Assembly (NCBI RefSeq): GCF_001522585.2
Contig: NZ_CP013372.1
Span: forward strand, 310,001-374,000
Source of the DNA: Burkholderia sp. NRF60-BP8
Lineage (GTDB): Bacteria > Pseudomonadota > Gammaproteobacteria > Burkholderiales > Burkholderiaceae
Reading direction: 5' to 3'
Length of the DNA stretch: 64,000 nt
Shown in pieces: positions 26,169-35,570 of this stretch; within the stretch, counting starts at the first letter, position 1, and the number at the start of each line of letters is the position of its first letter. A program made the translations under genes and the position numbers. The notes beneath the pieces were generated by a model, which worked only from the letters and a program-made list of their open reading frames with translations, was not told the origin of the DNA and ran no database searches.

Positions 26169-28640
26169 ATGTCGAGGAACTGGGGGTTGGGAACGGCGCT
26201 GCTAGCGCTGTGTGTGGCCGTAGCTTCCTGCGGCGGCGATGGCGATTCGCCGTCGGCCGTGGCGGCGAACATGTCGACGTCCGCGCAGTCGCAGGGCAAT
26301 GAGAACGGCAACGGCGGCAAGGACAACAGCAACGACAATGAAAGCGGCAACGGCAACGAAGCGGCAAGGAAAAACGCCGACATCCGCGTCGTCCAGTACG
26401 TCAACCCGCTGATCGGCACCGACTACGCGGCCGACCAGCCGGCCGACCCGGTCGGCTCGGGCCTCGGCGGCGGCACGTTCCCCGGGCCGACGGTGCCGTT
26501 CGGGATGATGCAGTGGAGCCCGATGACGCCCACCGCGCAATACGACGGGCGCAAGGGCGACGGCTCCGGTTTCTCCGGCGGTTACTGGTACGGCGACACG
26601 TCGATCAACGCGTTCAGCATCCTGCATCTGAGCGGCACCGGCTGCTGGGCGAACGGCGGCTACCTGAACGTGATGCCGCAGCTCGCGCCCGGCGACGCCG
26701 GCACGCCGGCCACATTCGATCACGCGAACGAAACCGCGCAGGCCGGCTATTACGGCGTCACGCTCGGCAACGGCATCAAGGCCGAGCTGACGACGACGTT
26801 GCGTACCGGCTTCGCGCGCTTCACGTACCCGGCGCTCGCGCAGGGCCAGCAGGCGACGATCGCGATCGATCCGACCGTGCTGAACAACCGCGCGCAAGGC
26901 ACGACGAGCGACACGGTCAGCCAGGTCGGCGACCGCGCGCTGTCGGGCACGATCGCGGGCGGCGGATTCTGCTGGGCCGGGCATGCGGTGCCCGTCTACT
27001 ACTACGCGGAATTTAGCCGGCCGTTCGCGGCGAAGCCGGCGCTGTCGAACAACCGCCCCGTCACGTTGACGTTCGACGTCGACAGCAAGCATCCGGACGT
27101 GATGATGAAGCTCGGCATCTCGTTCGTCAGCGAAGCGAACGCGAAGGCGAACTTGCGTGCGGAGAATCCGGAAACGGATGTGCGAGGCGAACGGAACTGG
27201 CGTTTCGACAAGGTGCGCCGCGCGGCGAGCGCCGCATGGAACGCCCGCCTGAACGCGATCCAGGTCGCGGGCGGAAGCGATGCCGACAAGACCAAGTTCT
27301 ATACCGCGTTGTATCACGCGTCGCTGCATCCGAACGTGTTCAACGACGTGAACGGCCAGTATCCGGATTTCTACGCGTCGAACGGCGCATCGACCGCTCC
27401 GACGCGTCAGGTCGAAAACGGCCGCACGATGTACGCGAATTTCTCCGGCTGGGACATCGACCGTTCGTTCATCCAGTTGCAGGCGTTACTCGATCCGGTG
27501 CGCACCAGCGACATCGTGCAGTCGCTCGTGCTCGATGCGAAGGCCTGCGGCGCGTTCCCGCGCTGGGCGTACTTCAATACGGAGACGGCCGTGATGCCCG
27601 GCGATGCGGGCTCGATCATCGCGGCGAACGCGTATGCGTTCGGCGCGACGCACTTCGATACGCAGGCCGCGCTGTCGATCATGAAGGCCAGCACCGCGCC
27701 GGGCGCCGCGTGCGCCGGCACGCCGGTGATGGGCAGCCGTGCGGACTACGACCGGCTCGGCTACGTGCCCGCATCGGGCAGCGGCGACAACCAGACCGCG
27801 TCGAACACGCTCGAATACGCACTGCGCGATTTCGCGGTGTCGCGCTTCGCGACGGCGCTTGGCGACACGGCGACGGCCGGCGCGCTGCTGAAGTCGAGCG
27901 GCAACTGGCAACACCTGTTCGATCGCGGCGCGATCCAGCCGAAGACGTCGGCCGGCGCGTGGGTCACCGACGGGTCGGGCTTCATGGAAGGCAATTCCGA
28001 GCAATACACGTGGTACGTGCCGCACGATCTCGCCGGCGTGATCGCGCAGGCGGGCGGCGCCGCGCCGGTCGTCAAGCGGCTCGACACGTTCTTCACGCAT
28101 CTGAACATCGGCACCGAGCAGCCGTATTTCTACGTCGGCAACGAAGTGACGATGGCCGTGCCGTGGGTCTACGCGTGGGCCGGCGCGCCGTCGCATACAC
28201 AGCGCGTGCTGCACGCGTCGCTCGCCAACGCGTTTGGCCCCGGCGCGGCGGGGCTGCCCGGCAACGACGATCTCGGCGCACTGTCCGGCTGGTACGTGTG
28301 GGCCGCGCTCGGTCTCTACCCGGTCGTGCCGGGCGTGAGCGGCGTCGCGCTGTCGAGCCCGCAGTTCGAGACGATCACGGTGCGCGTCGGGCAGCAGGAC
28401 GGCAGCTACCGCCTGCTGCACATCGTCGCGCCGGGCGCGGGTTCCGGCGACCGCGCGTCGTTCTACGTGAAGTCGCTGAAGCTGAACGGCACGTCGTGGC
28501 CCGCCGCGTGGCTACCGCTCGAGCACATCGCGAAGGGCGGGAAGCTGACGTATGCGATGACGGCGGATGCGAGCGCCGCGACGTGGGGCGCCGATGCATC
28601 CGCGATGCCGTCATTCCCGCGGCCGGCGGGCGCGCAGTAG
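26169..28640 (+). CDS. GH92 alpha-mannosidase family lipoprotein (first copy)
   Basis: The product is 823 aa. The signal peptide has a lipobox-like VASCGG, then a 50-residue Asn/Gly/Ser-rich linker, then the GH92 enzyme. The N-terminal beta domain is VQYVNPLIGTDY and GPTVPFGMMQWSP. The catalytic (alpha/alpha) barrel carries EGNSEQYTWYVPHD and GNDDLGALSGWYVWAALGLY. GH92 enzymes are calcium-dependent exo-mannosidases acting on N- or O-linked glycans. The start at 26169 gives the lipoprotein signal; longer starts do not. It is followed by a second, different GH92 gene. Confidence 0.87.
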   Translation: MSRNWGLGTALLALCVAVASCGGDGDSPSAVAANMSTSAQSQGNENGNGGKDNSNDNESGNGNEAARKNADIRVVQYVNPLIGTDYAADQPADPVGSGLGGGTFPGPTVPFGMMQWSPMTPTAQYDGRKGDGSGFSGGYWYGDTSINAFSILHLSGTGCWANGGYLNVMPQLAPGDAGTPATFDHANETAQAGYYGVTLGNGIKAELTTTLRTGFARFTYPALAQGQQATIAIDPTVLNNRAQGTTSDTVSQVGDRALSGTIAGGGFCWAGHAVPVYYYAEFSRPFAAKPALSNNRPVTLTFDVDSKHPDVMMKLGISFVSEANAKANLRAENPETDVRGERNWRFDKVRRAASAAWNARLNAIQVAGGSDADKTKFYTALYHASLHPNVFNDVNGQYPDFYASNGASTAPTRQVENGRTMYANFSGWDIDRSFIQLQALLDPVRTSDIVQSLVLDAKACGAFPRWAYFNTETAVMPGDAGSIIAANAYAFGATHFDTQAALSIMKASTAPGAACAGTPVMGSRADYDRLGYVPASGSGDNQTASNTLEYALRDFAVSRFATALGDTATAGALLKSSGNWQHLFDRGAIQPKTSAGAWVTDGSGFMEGNSEQYTWYVPHDLAGVIAQAGGAAPVVKRLDTFFTHLNIGTEQPYFYVGNEVTMAVPWVYAWAGAPSHTQRVLHASLANAFGPGAAGLPGNDDLGALSGWYVWAALGLYPVVPGVSGVALSSPQFETITVRVGQQDGSYRLLHIVAPGAGSGDRASFYVKSLKLNGTSWPAAWLPLEHIAKGGKLTYAMTADASAATWGADASAMPSFPRPAGAQ

Positions 28641-28704
28641 GGCGGGAGGATCGAAGAGCGGTTCTTGCCGACAGGATCGACGCAAGAGATGGAGGGACGA
28701 ACGG

Positions 28705-31356
28705 ATGAAGCTACGTCACGTGGTGGGTATCGGATGCCTTGCCGTGTTGTCGGGGTGCGGCGGCGATCAGGGGGCAACGGATGCGAGCGTGCTCGCGCAG
28801 ATGTCGAACGCACCGGGCAACCAGAACGACCAGGGCGATCAGAACGATCAGAACGATCAGGGGGAAAACGGCGGTGCGCACAAGCGATCGCTGCTGCGCA
28901 GCGTCGATCCGATGATCGGCACGGCCAACCTCGACATCAACGCGGACTGGAGCAGCGGCGTGCGCGGCCATGGCCACGTGTATCCGGGCGCGACCGTGCC
29001 GTTCGGCATGGTGCAGCTCGGGCCGGACACGACCGGCGGCGCGCATACGCTGCCGTGGAACTGGGATCGCACGTCGGGCTATCAGTACGACGATCCGTTC
29101 ATCACCGGCTTCACGCATACGCACCTGTCGGGCACCGGCATCGGCTCGGGCGGTGAAGTGCGGTTCCTGCCGACGCTCGCGCCGGTCGACACCGCGACGC
29201 TGGCCAAGGTCGCCGCCGATGCATCGATCACCTACGACGCGTCGTTCAGCCACGACGACGAAACCGCGAGCCCCGGCTATTACCGCGTGAAGCTGGCGCC
29301 GGTCGGCAGCGGCAACACGCCGTGGAACGTGCAGGGCGCGAAGATTCTCGCGGAGATGACGGCGACCACGCATGCAGGCGTGCATCGCTACACGTATTTC
29401 CCGAGCGCGGCGACGCAGAAGCGCAGCATGATCGTGAGCATCGACAACCCGATCGGCGGCTCGACCGCGAGCGGCAAGATCCAGGTCGTCGACGCGCGGA
29501 CGATTGCCGGCTGGCAGTTCACGAACAACTGGGCGAACAACAAGCCGACGTATTTCGTCGCGCGGTTCTCGAAGCCGTTCGATGCGCAGCACGTCGCGTT
29601 CAGCGCGGACGGCTTCAAGGCGTACCCGACGTTCGCCGACGGCAGCGACGGCGGCGCGGTCACGGTGAAGGTCGGCATCTCGCCGTCGAGCATCGCGGAT
29701 GCGCAGGCCAATCTCGAGTCGGAAGTCGGCGCGAAGTCGTTCGACCAGGCGCGCGGTGCGGCGGAGCGCATGTGGAGCGCCGCGCTCGACCGGGTCCGGA
29801 TCAAGGGCGGCAGCGCCGACCAGCGGACGATGTTCTACACGTCGCTGTACCGCACGATGCTCGCGCCGACGGTCTACAACAACGCGGACGGCAGCTACGT
29901 CGGCATGGATTCGTCAAACGATGGCACGACGTCGCCGCCGACCACCAGCAAGCATGCGAACCCAGGCTTCGACTATTCGTCGACGTTCTCGCTGTGGGAC
30001 ACGTTCCGCGCCGAGGCGCCGCTGATGACGCTGGTGCAGCCCGAGCGCGTCGACGGCTGGGTCAAGTCGCTGCTGACGCAGTTCGCGCAGAACGGCAAGG
30101 GCGAGCTACCGGTGTGGCCGCTCGCGCAAACGGAAACCTTCACGATGGCCGGCCACCCGTCGATTCCGATGATCGCCGACGCGTACCTGAAGCGCCTGAC
30201 GAGCGCGAGCATCGACGACATCTGGACCGCGTTGACGACCACGCAGCGCGCGAGCGCGCACGGCTTCGACCAGTATCGTCAGCGCGGCTACGTCTATGCG
30301 GGCGACAACGCATCGGTGTCGACCACGCAGGACTATGCGTTCGACGACTGGGCGACGGCCGCGGTCGGCAAGGCGGCCGGCAAAGGCGCGGCCGACTACC
30401 AGCCTTATCTGACGCGCAGTCAGAACTACCGGAACGTGTTCAACCCGGCGCCGAACAACGGCTGGAAGTTCTCGCAGCCGAAGGATGCGCAGGGCAACTG
30501 GGTCGCGGGCTTCGATCCGACGGCCGCCGAGAAGACCGACTTCTCCGAATCGAATTCGTGGGTCGACACGTGGAACATCTTCCACGACTTCCCGGGGTTG
30601 ATCACGCTGCTCGGCGGCAAAAGCCAGTTCATCGCGCAGCTCGACCGCACGTTCGATCCGGCCAATCCGCTGACCTTCCAGTACAACCAGGGCTTCCCGG
30701 ACCTGACCGGCCGCAGCGGCCAGTTCTTCGCGGGCAACGAACCGGCGAACCACCTGCCGTACCTGTACGACGTCGCCGGCATGCCGTCGAAGACGCAGGA
30801 CCGCGTGCGCACGGTGATGGACGACATGTACTCGCTGACGCTCACGGCCGGCGATCGTGCGTTGCTGAGCGGCGACAGCCTGAAGGCCGCGCTGAACGAT
30901 CCGCAGCGCGTGCGCGATGCGGCGATTCCTGGCAACGACGACTGCGGCCAGTTGTCCGCATGGTACGTGCTGTCCGCGCTCGGCATCTATTCGCTGAATC
31001 CGGTGGGCGGCGTGTTCTATTTCGGCACGCCGCTGTTCGAGGAGGCATCGATCGACATCCCGGTGGCCTTACGCAACGGCGCTGGCGGCGCGTTGAAGTT
31101 CGGCGGTGCGCGACGCTTCACGATCACCGCGCATACGGCGTCCGGCGCCGCACCGTCGTCGGTCAATCGCTACGTGCAGTCGGTCAGCCTGAACGGCACG
31201 CCGCTGCATCGGCCATACATCACCTATGACGAGATGAAGGCGGGCGGCAGGCTCGATTTCGTGATGGGCTCGACGCCGAACGATGCGTGGGTCGGCCAGT
31301 GGAACAGCCAGGATCCGAACAGTGCGCTCGCGCCGGCGCTGGCGTTGATCAACTAG
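28705..31356 (+). CDS. GH92 alpha-mannosidase family lipoprotein (second copy)
   Basis: The product is 883 aa. It has a lipoprotein signal with LSGCGG and an Asn/Asp/Gln-rich linker of short repeats (28826-28865 encodes NDQGDQ-like units). The GH92 domains follow: RSVDPMIGTANL, YPGATVPFGMVQLGPDT, SESNSWVDTWNIFHDFPGL and GNDDCGQLSAWYVLSALGIY. It is clearly diverged from the preceding copy, so it is an old duplication or a separate acquisition with probably different linkage preference. It lies 64 bases after the first copy, in one operon. Confidence 0.87.
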   Translation: MKLRHVVGIGCLAVLSGCGGDQGATDASVLAQMSNAPGNQNDQGDQNDQNDQGENGGAHKRSLLRSVDPMIGTANLDINADWSSGVRGHGHVYPGATVPFGMVQLGPDTTGGAHTLPWNWDRTSGYQYDDPFITGFTHTHLSGTGIGSGGEVRFLPTLAPVDTATLAKVAADASITYDASFSHDDETASPGYYRVKLAPVGSGNTPWNVQGAKILAEMTATTHAGVHRYTYFPSAATQKRSMIVSIDNPIGGSTASGKIQVVDARTIAGWQFTNNWANNKPTYFVARFSKPFDAQHVAFSADGFKAYPTFADGSDGGAVTVKVGISPSSIADAQANLESEVGAKSFDQARGAAERMWSAALDRVRIKGGSADQRTMFYTSLYRTMLAPTVYNNADGSYVGMDSSNDGTTSPPTTSKHANPGFDYSSTFSLWDTFRAEAPLMTLVQPERVDGWVKSLLTQFAQNGKGELPVWPLAQTETFTMAGHPSIPMIADAYLKRLTSASIDDIWTALTTTQRASAHGFDQYRQRGYVYAGDNASVSTTQDYAFDDWATAAVGKAAGKGAADYQPYLTRSQNYRNVFNPAPNNGWKFSQPKDAQGNWVAGFDPTAAEKTDFSESNSWVDTWNIFHDFPGLITLLGGKSQFIAQLDRTFDPANPLTFQYNQGFPDLTGRSGQFFAGNEPANHLPYLYDVAGMPSKTQDRVRTVMDDMYSLTLTAGDRALLSGDSLKAALNDPQRVRDAAIPGNDDCGQLSAWYVLSALGIYSLNPVGGVFYFGTPLFEEASIDIPVALRNGAGGALKFGGARRFTITAHTASGAAPSSVNRYVQSVSLNGTPLHRPYITYDEMKAGGRLDFVMGSTPNDAWVGQWNSQDPNSALAPALALIN

Positions 31357-31686
31357 TTGGCAGGGACGCCGTAACAAGGTCGCCTTGATTTCGGCGCACA
31401 TTTGCCGGATTCCGGCAGTACGCCGAGCCCGGCGAGAAGACGGGCCGCAGAACAACGCGGCCGCTACCTGTACGGGGAACGGTGACGGCAACTGGCCGCA
31501 GGCCAAGTGTCGACACCGTCGCGCCGCCCGCGCTCAACTAATGCGGCTTTGCTATTTGGGGGCGTATCAGGTTGACTGACTCGCCGTCACTCGGGTTCCG
31601 AGTGGGGCGGTCAGTAGCGGCTTCACGCTTTGACCGGTTTGCCTGTCGCTCGCCACTACCGCGTATTGCGAAGGGGGGTAAGATGC
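31357..31686. other. Non-coding gap with an imperfect hairpin
   Basis: No gene is seen between the second GH92 gene and the vapB operator. A hairpin lies at 31576-31614 (CTGAC, CGCC and CACTC paired with GAGTG, GGCG and GTCAG around a GC-rich loop). It lacks a T-run, so it is not a clear terminator. Confidence 0.4.
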
Positions 31687-31709
31687 CTTACAATTAATTG
31701 AAAAGTAAG
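31687..31709 (+). promoter_or_regulatory. Putative VapBC operator
   Basis: CTTAC (31687-31691) and GTAAG (31705-31709) flank the palindrome AATTAATT. The site ends next to the ribosome site AAGGAG (31707-31712) of vapB, where autorepression of a VapBC locus would be expected. Confidence 0.5.
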
Positions 31710-31717
31710 GAGATATG

Positions 31718-31936
31718 ATGTTCGAAGCCACACTTACCAGCAAGGGGCAACTTACATTGCCGGCCGGCATCCGGCATGCGCTTGGCCTTGCCGCAGGCGT
31801 GCGGATTGTCTTCACACCACTGGATGACGGTACGGTCATTTTGCGCGCCAAAACCCGCAGCCTGCTTGATTTGCAGGGTGCCCTACCGTCGATCACAAGT
31901 GTGCCAATCGATGCCATGAGGATAGGCGACGCTTGA
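31718..31936 (+). CDS. vapB: AbrB/MazE-like antitoxin
   Basis: The product is 72 aa. A swapped-hairpin AbrB fold is seen in EATLTSKGQLTLPAGIRHAL and VRIVFTPLDDGTVILRAK. The tail IDAMRIGDA would bind the toxin. Two ATGs occur at 31715 and 31718; the second has the better spacing from AAGGAG. The stop overlaps the toxin start. Confidence 0.82.
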   Translation: MFEATLTSKGQLTLPAGIRHALGLAAGVRIVFTPLDDGTVILRAKTRSLLDLQGALPSITSVPIDAMRIGDA

Positions 31937-32355
31937 TGCCCAGTCTTGATACAAATATTCTGGTGCGTTGGTTGACCAATGACGACGTTGACCAAGTCGC
32001 GCATGTCCGTGAGCTGTTTGCCGCTTCGGCTGGACAAGCGGACGCATTCTACATACCGGTAACTGTGATGCTCGAACTCGAATGGGTTCTGCGATCGCGC
32101 TATAAATTCGACCGCCAGCAGATCCTGACTGCGCTCACGGCCCTGCTCGAGACGCGGGAACTGAGTTTTGAAGCGGAGGGGGCGCTTGAACGTGCGCTGC
32201 ACATGTATCGCGAGCACGGCGGGGACTTCGCAGACTGCCTGCACGTCGGCCAGGCTAGTGCAGCTAGTCGGGCACCTCTACTCACATTCGACGAGCGTGC
32301 TGCACGGTTGCCTGGCGCCGAAATTCTTGGTGCGGGGCGAGCGCAGTTGCTATGA
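31936..32355 (+). CDS. vapC: VapC-type PIN-domain toxin
   Basis: The product is 139 aa. PIN residues are visible in PSLDTNILVRWLTNDD (Asp5), VTVMLELEWVLRS (Glu), GGDFADCLHV (Asp) and LTFDERAARLPG. The start codon overlaps the antitoxin stop (TGATG), giving translational coupling. Unlike the locus at 12648-13318, both partners here are intact. Confidence 0.87.
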   Translation: MPSLDTNILVRWLTNDDVDQVAHVRELFAASAGQADAFYIPVTVMLELEWVLRSRYKFDRQQILTALTALLETRELSFEAEGALERALHMYREHGGDFADCLHVGQASAASRAPLLTFDERAARLPGAEILGAGRAQLL

Positions 32356-32539
32356 GTCCTGCAGGATTGCGGTGATGTCGGCCGTACGTCGCTTAAGAGT
32401 CGCAATAGGCGGAACGGGTTCTACTAGAACGCCCTTTTAGGTCCTTCGTGGATGTGATCTTGTTGTTGTCGCCATCACGTTCGTGTCCAGTTGCGTCGTC
32501 GCCTATGATGCGGGAACGCCACTAACTGGGTTCCACGCC

Positions 32540-33361
32540 ATGGACGCGCCGCTGCCGCCGATGTCTGCCCCGATTGCCGAAACGACACCTGAGACCGAAG
32601 CCGCCGGCGAGCCGCGCGCGGCGCGCGTGCACCGGCCGGTCGCGCTTGTCACTGGCTCGACGTCGGGGATTGGCGCGGCCGTCGCGCGTCGCCTGGCAGC
32701 CGACGGCTACGCGGTGATCCTGCATTCGCGCTGCTCGGTCGATACCGGGCGTGCAATGGCACGCGAACTCGGTAGCGCTTATGTGCAGGCCGATCTCGCC
32801 GACGATGGCGAGCGCGCGCGGTTGATTCGCGATGCGCTCGCGGTGTACGGGCGCCTCGACGTGCTCGTCAACAACGCGGGCGTCAGCCGCGTGATTCCGC
32901 ATGACGACCTCGCGGCGGCCACCCCCGACGTGTGGCGCGAGATGCACGAAATCAACGTGATCGCGCCGTTCCGGCTGGTGGCCGAAGCGGAGGCCGCGCT
33001 GCGCGAGTCGGCGTCGCACGGGCGGGCCGGGTGTGTCGTGAACGTCAGCTCGCATGCGGGCGTGCGCCCGAAGGGCGCGTCGATTCCGTATGCGGCCGCG
33101 AAGGCCGCGCTCAATCACACGACACGGCTGCTCGCCCGCACGCTCGCGCCGGCGATTCGCGTCAACGCGGTCGCGCCGGGGCTCGTCGATACGCCGCTGA
33201 CCGCCGACTGGACGGACGCGCAGCAGCTCTGGCGCGAGCGCGCGCCGATGCGGCGCGCGGCGACGCCGGACGATATCGCGCAGACGGTCGCGATGCTCGT
33301 CGCCTCCGATTACGTGACGGGCGAGATCGTGATGCTCGACGGCGGGCTGAACCTGACTTGA
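32540..33361 (+). CDS. Short-chain dehydrogenase/reductase
   Basis: The product is 273 aa. The Rossmann motif is VTGSTSGIGAAVARRL, the structural motif VNNAGVSR, and the catalytic Ser-Tyr-Lys region is VNVSSHAG and IPYAAAKAAL. The C-terminus ends EIVMLDGGLNLT, typical of FabG-like enzymes. About 35 disordered residues precede the fold from the chosen ATG; internal starts (for example near 32567) are possible. The substrate is not known. Confidence 0.83.
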   Translation: MDAPLPPMSAPIAETTPETEAAGEPRAARVHRPVALVTGSTSGIGAAVARRLAADGYAVILHSRCSVDTGRAMARELGSAYVQADLADDGERARLIRDALAVYGRLDVLVNNAGVSRVIPHDDLAAATPDVWREMHEINVIAPFRLVAEAEAALRESASHGRAGCVVNVSSHAGVRPKGASIPYAAAKAALNHTTRLLARTLAPAIRVNAVAPGLVDTPLTADWTDAQQLWRERAPMRRAATPDDIAQTVAMLVASDYVTGEIVMLDGGLNLT

Positions 33362-33437
33362 CGGGATGACGCGGTGAACCGGCGGCGGCGCGCGCATCGT
33401 ATGCGCAACCGCCGGGTTCGTTCGAACGCGCGATCGA

Positions 33438-34217
33438 TCAGCCGAGGTTCGACCGCAGCCGCGCGAGCGCCTGATCGTGCGTGCGCTCGAACTTCAGCGG
33501 CGTGACCGCGATATACCCTTCGCCCAGCGCGACCGTTTCCGAATCTGCATCGTCGTCGCGCGGTGCGCGCGCGAGCTTCAGCCAGTGATAGTCGATCTCG
33601 CGCGGGTCGCGTCCCGACACGATCTCGACGCCCTGCAGCGTGCCGGCGCCCTGGTTCGTCACCTTCATGCCGCGTACGTCGTCGGCCGGCCGCGGCGGGA
33701 AATTCACGTTGAGGCACGCGTCGCTGTCCCAGCCGGCGGCGACGAGCCGGCGGATGACGTCCGGCGCATGCGCGAGTGCGGTGTCCCACGGCACCGCATT
33801 GCGATCGGTGAAGGCTTGGCTCAGCGCGATGGCCGGCACGCCGACCAGCATGCTCGTCATCGCCGCGCCGACCGTGCCGGAAAACACCGTTTCGGTGCCG
33901 AGGTTCGCGCCGCGATTCACGCCGGACAGCACGACGTCGGGCCGCGCCCCCTTCATCAGGTGGCTGACCGCGATCGCGACGCAATCGCCGGGCGTGCCGC
34001 GCACCGCGAAGCGGTGCTCGCCCTTGCGATGCACGCGCAGCGGTTCGTGCAGGCTCAGCGAGTGCGACGTGCCGCTCTGGTCTTCGGCTGGAGCTACGAT
34101 CCACACTTCGCGCGCGAGTTGCGTGGCGACCTGTTCGAGTATTTCAAGGCCGGGAGCGTCGAATCCGTCGTCGTTGGTGAGCAGGACACGGTCGAACAGC
34201 GGGCGGGTTTCTGGCAT
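33438..34217 (-). CDS. surE: 5'-nucleotidase SurE
   Basis: The product is 259 aa. SurE is a metal-dependent nucleoside monophosphatase and exopolyphosphatase. The signature is VLLTNDDGFDAPGLEIL (Asp16-Asp17), with SGVNRGANLGTETVFSGTVG. The start at 34217 places the motif as usual, about ten residues from the N-terminus. It is not next to pcm or nlpD as in the housekeeping surE locus, so this may be an additional copy. Confidence 0.87.
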   Translation of the reverse strand: MPETRPLFDRVLLTNDDGFDAPGLEILEQVATQLAREVWIVAPAEDQSGTSHSLSLHEPLRVHRKGEHRFAVRGTPGDCVAIAVSHLMKGARPDVVLSGVNRGANLGTETVFSGTVGAAMTSMLVGVPAIALSQAFTDRNAVPWDTALAHAPDVIRRLVAAGWDSDACLNVNFPPRPADDVRGMKVTNQGAGTLQGVEIVSGRDPREIDYHWLKLARAPRDDDADSETVALGEGYIAVTPLKFERTHDQALARLRSNLG

Positions 34218-34334
34218 CGGGACGATCCTCGCGAAGGACGATGAGAGGGGAGTGCGGCGTGGCGCAAGCCACAAGGCTAGCACTCCGGCGTGAGGGTCGT
34301 CGTGTCGCGCCCGTGGCGTCGGTCGGCGCGGACG

Positions 34335-34359
34335 TGAAAACGGGCGCATCGTGCGCCCG
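34335..34359 (-). terminator. Rho-independent terminator after azlD
   Basis: A perfect 9-bp stem ACGGGCGCA/TGCGCCCGT (34339-34347, 34351-34359) with loop TCG is followed on the minus strand by TTTTC. It lies about 50 bases downstream of azlD. Confidence 0.7.
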
Positions 34360-34407
34360 TTCGTCGTGTCGTGGAACGTGCGTGCCGGTGTGGCGGGCCG
34401 GAACCGT

Positions 34408-34716
34408 TCAGCCGAGCAGGTAGCGCAGCAGGCCGGCCGACACGACGCCGACGATGACGGTCGGCAGGATCGACAGGCGCGTCGCCGCAAGCAGCGTGAG
34501 TGCAAGCGCGAGCAGGTCGGCCGGGCGCGTCGACACGAAAGCCGGCGCGATCACCGAGATCAGCACGCAGCCGGGCACATTCTCCATGACCGACGCCATG
34601 CGCGGGCTTAGCGTGCGGTTGCGCAGTAGCACGTAGCCGAGAATGCGCGACAGGTAGGTGGTCGACGCCATCAGCACGATCGTCGCGACCGTGCCGAAGT
34701 CCGGAAGCTCAGGCAT
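34408..34716 (-). CDS. azlD: AzlD-family branched-chain amino acid exporter subunit
   Basis: The product is 102 aa with three or four membrane helices, MASTTYLSRILGYVLL and the family's MENVPGCVLISVIAPAF. AzlD works with AzlC to export branched-chain or related amino acids. The gene overlaps the azlC end by 8 bases. Confidence 0.85.
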   Translation of the reverse strand: MPELPDFGTVATIVLMASTTYLSRILGYVLLRNRTLSPRMASVMENVPGCVLISVIAPAFVSTRPADLLALALTLLAATRLSILPTVIVGVVSAGLLRYLLG

Positions 34717-35443
34717 CGCGCGGCTCCCACACCAGTGCGGCGATCAGCCCCGCGCAGGCGCCGGCCGCGACATACCACGCACCGGGCAGCGCGAGATGGG
34801 TGGCCGCCGCGACGACGAGGCTCACGAACCACGGGCGGCTCGCGCGCACGCCTTTCCACATGCCGCGCAGCAGCACCAGAAACACGGCCGTGAACGCCAT
34901 GTCGAAGCCGTACTGTTCGACGTTGCCGATCGTCGGGCCGACCGCCGCGCCGAGCGTCGTCATCGAGATCCACGTCAGGTAGAGCCCCATGCAGATGCCC
35001 GCGTAATAGGGCACGCTGATGTGCGTGGCCGAGCGCTCGCGCGCGTCGGCGAGCGACATCGCCCAGCTCTCGTCGCACATGAAGAACAGCGCGACGAACG
35101 CGCGGCGGCGCGGCAGGCGCCGGATATACGGCTCGAACGCGGCGCCCATCAGGATGTGGCGCGAATTCACGAGAAACGACATCGCGACGATCAGCGCGAT
35201 GTGCGGCGGCGACGTCCACAGATGGATCGCCGCGAATTCGGAGCCGCCGCCGAAGTTCAGGCCCGTCATCATTGGCACCTCGAACAGGCTCAGTCCTTTC
35301 TGCGCGGCCTGCGCGCCCAGCACCAGCGCGAACGGCACGAAACCCAGCATGACAGGCAGCGCCGCGCGCAAACCGCGACCCATCTCGGCGACATAGGCGG
35401 GCTTGTCGCGAAGCCCGGACGACGTTGAAACGCTACTGCTCAT
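34709..35443 (-). CDS. azlC: AzlC-family branched-chain amino acid exporter subunit
   Basis: The product is 244 aa with several membrane helices. It matches AzlC: ALPVMLGFVPFALVLGAQAA, FLVNSRHILMGAA and FFMCDESWAMS. The start at 35443 has GGAGGAG immediately upstream. It is divergent from an Lrp gene that is the likely regulator, as is usual for azlCD. Confidence 0.87.
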   Translation of the reverse strand: MSSSVSTSSGLRDKPAYVAEMGRGLRAALPVMLGFVPFALVLGAQAAQKGLSLFEVPMMTGLNFGGGSEFAAIHLWTSPPHIALIVAMSFLVNSRHILMGAAFEPYIRRLPRRRAFVALFFMCDESWAMSLADARERSATHISVPYYAGICMGLYLTWISMTTLGAAVGPTIGNVEQYGFDMAFTAVFLVLLRGMWKGVRASRPWFVSLVVAAATHLALPGAWYVAAGACAGLIAALVWEPRDA

Positions 35444-35519
35444 CACTCCTCCTTCGGGGGAGGAATTGTCTGCTTTTTTGACTCGACTCGGGTTGCGTTG
35501 TCGCCAGATTTTTCTCAAA

Positions 35520-35570
35520 ATTTGGCATTGGACGCGTGATATGTGAATTTTTTGGAATCGGATGCCAAAT
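35520..35570. promoter_or_regulatory. Widely spaced perfect inverted repeat, putative Lrp operator
   Basis: ATTTGGCAT (35520-35528) and ATGCCAAAT (35562-35570) are exact 9-bp inverted copies. Their centres are 42 bases apart, about four helical turns, and the right half covers the lrp start codon (35569-35571). The spacing would suit cooperative binding by a multimeric Lrp protein, linking autoregulation with control of azlCD. Confidence 0.6.

Noticed and set aside
29322..31229. Long + strand frame inside the second GH92 gene
   Set aside because: It lies out of frame within a well-supported gene and its product is Arg-rich without motifs.
31576..31614. Hairpin as terminator of the GH92 operon
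   Set aside because: There is no T-run, and it lies over 200 bases past the stop.
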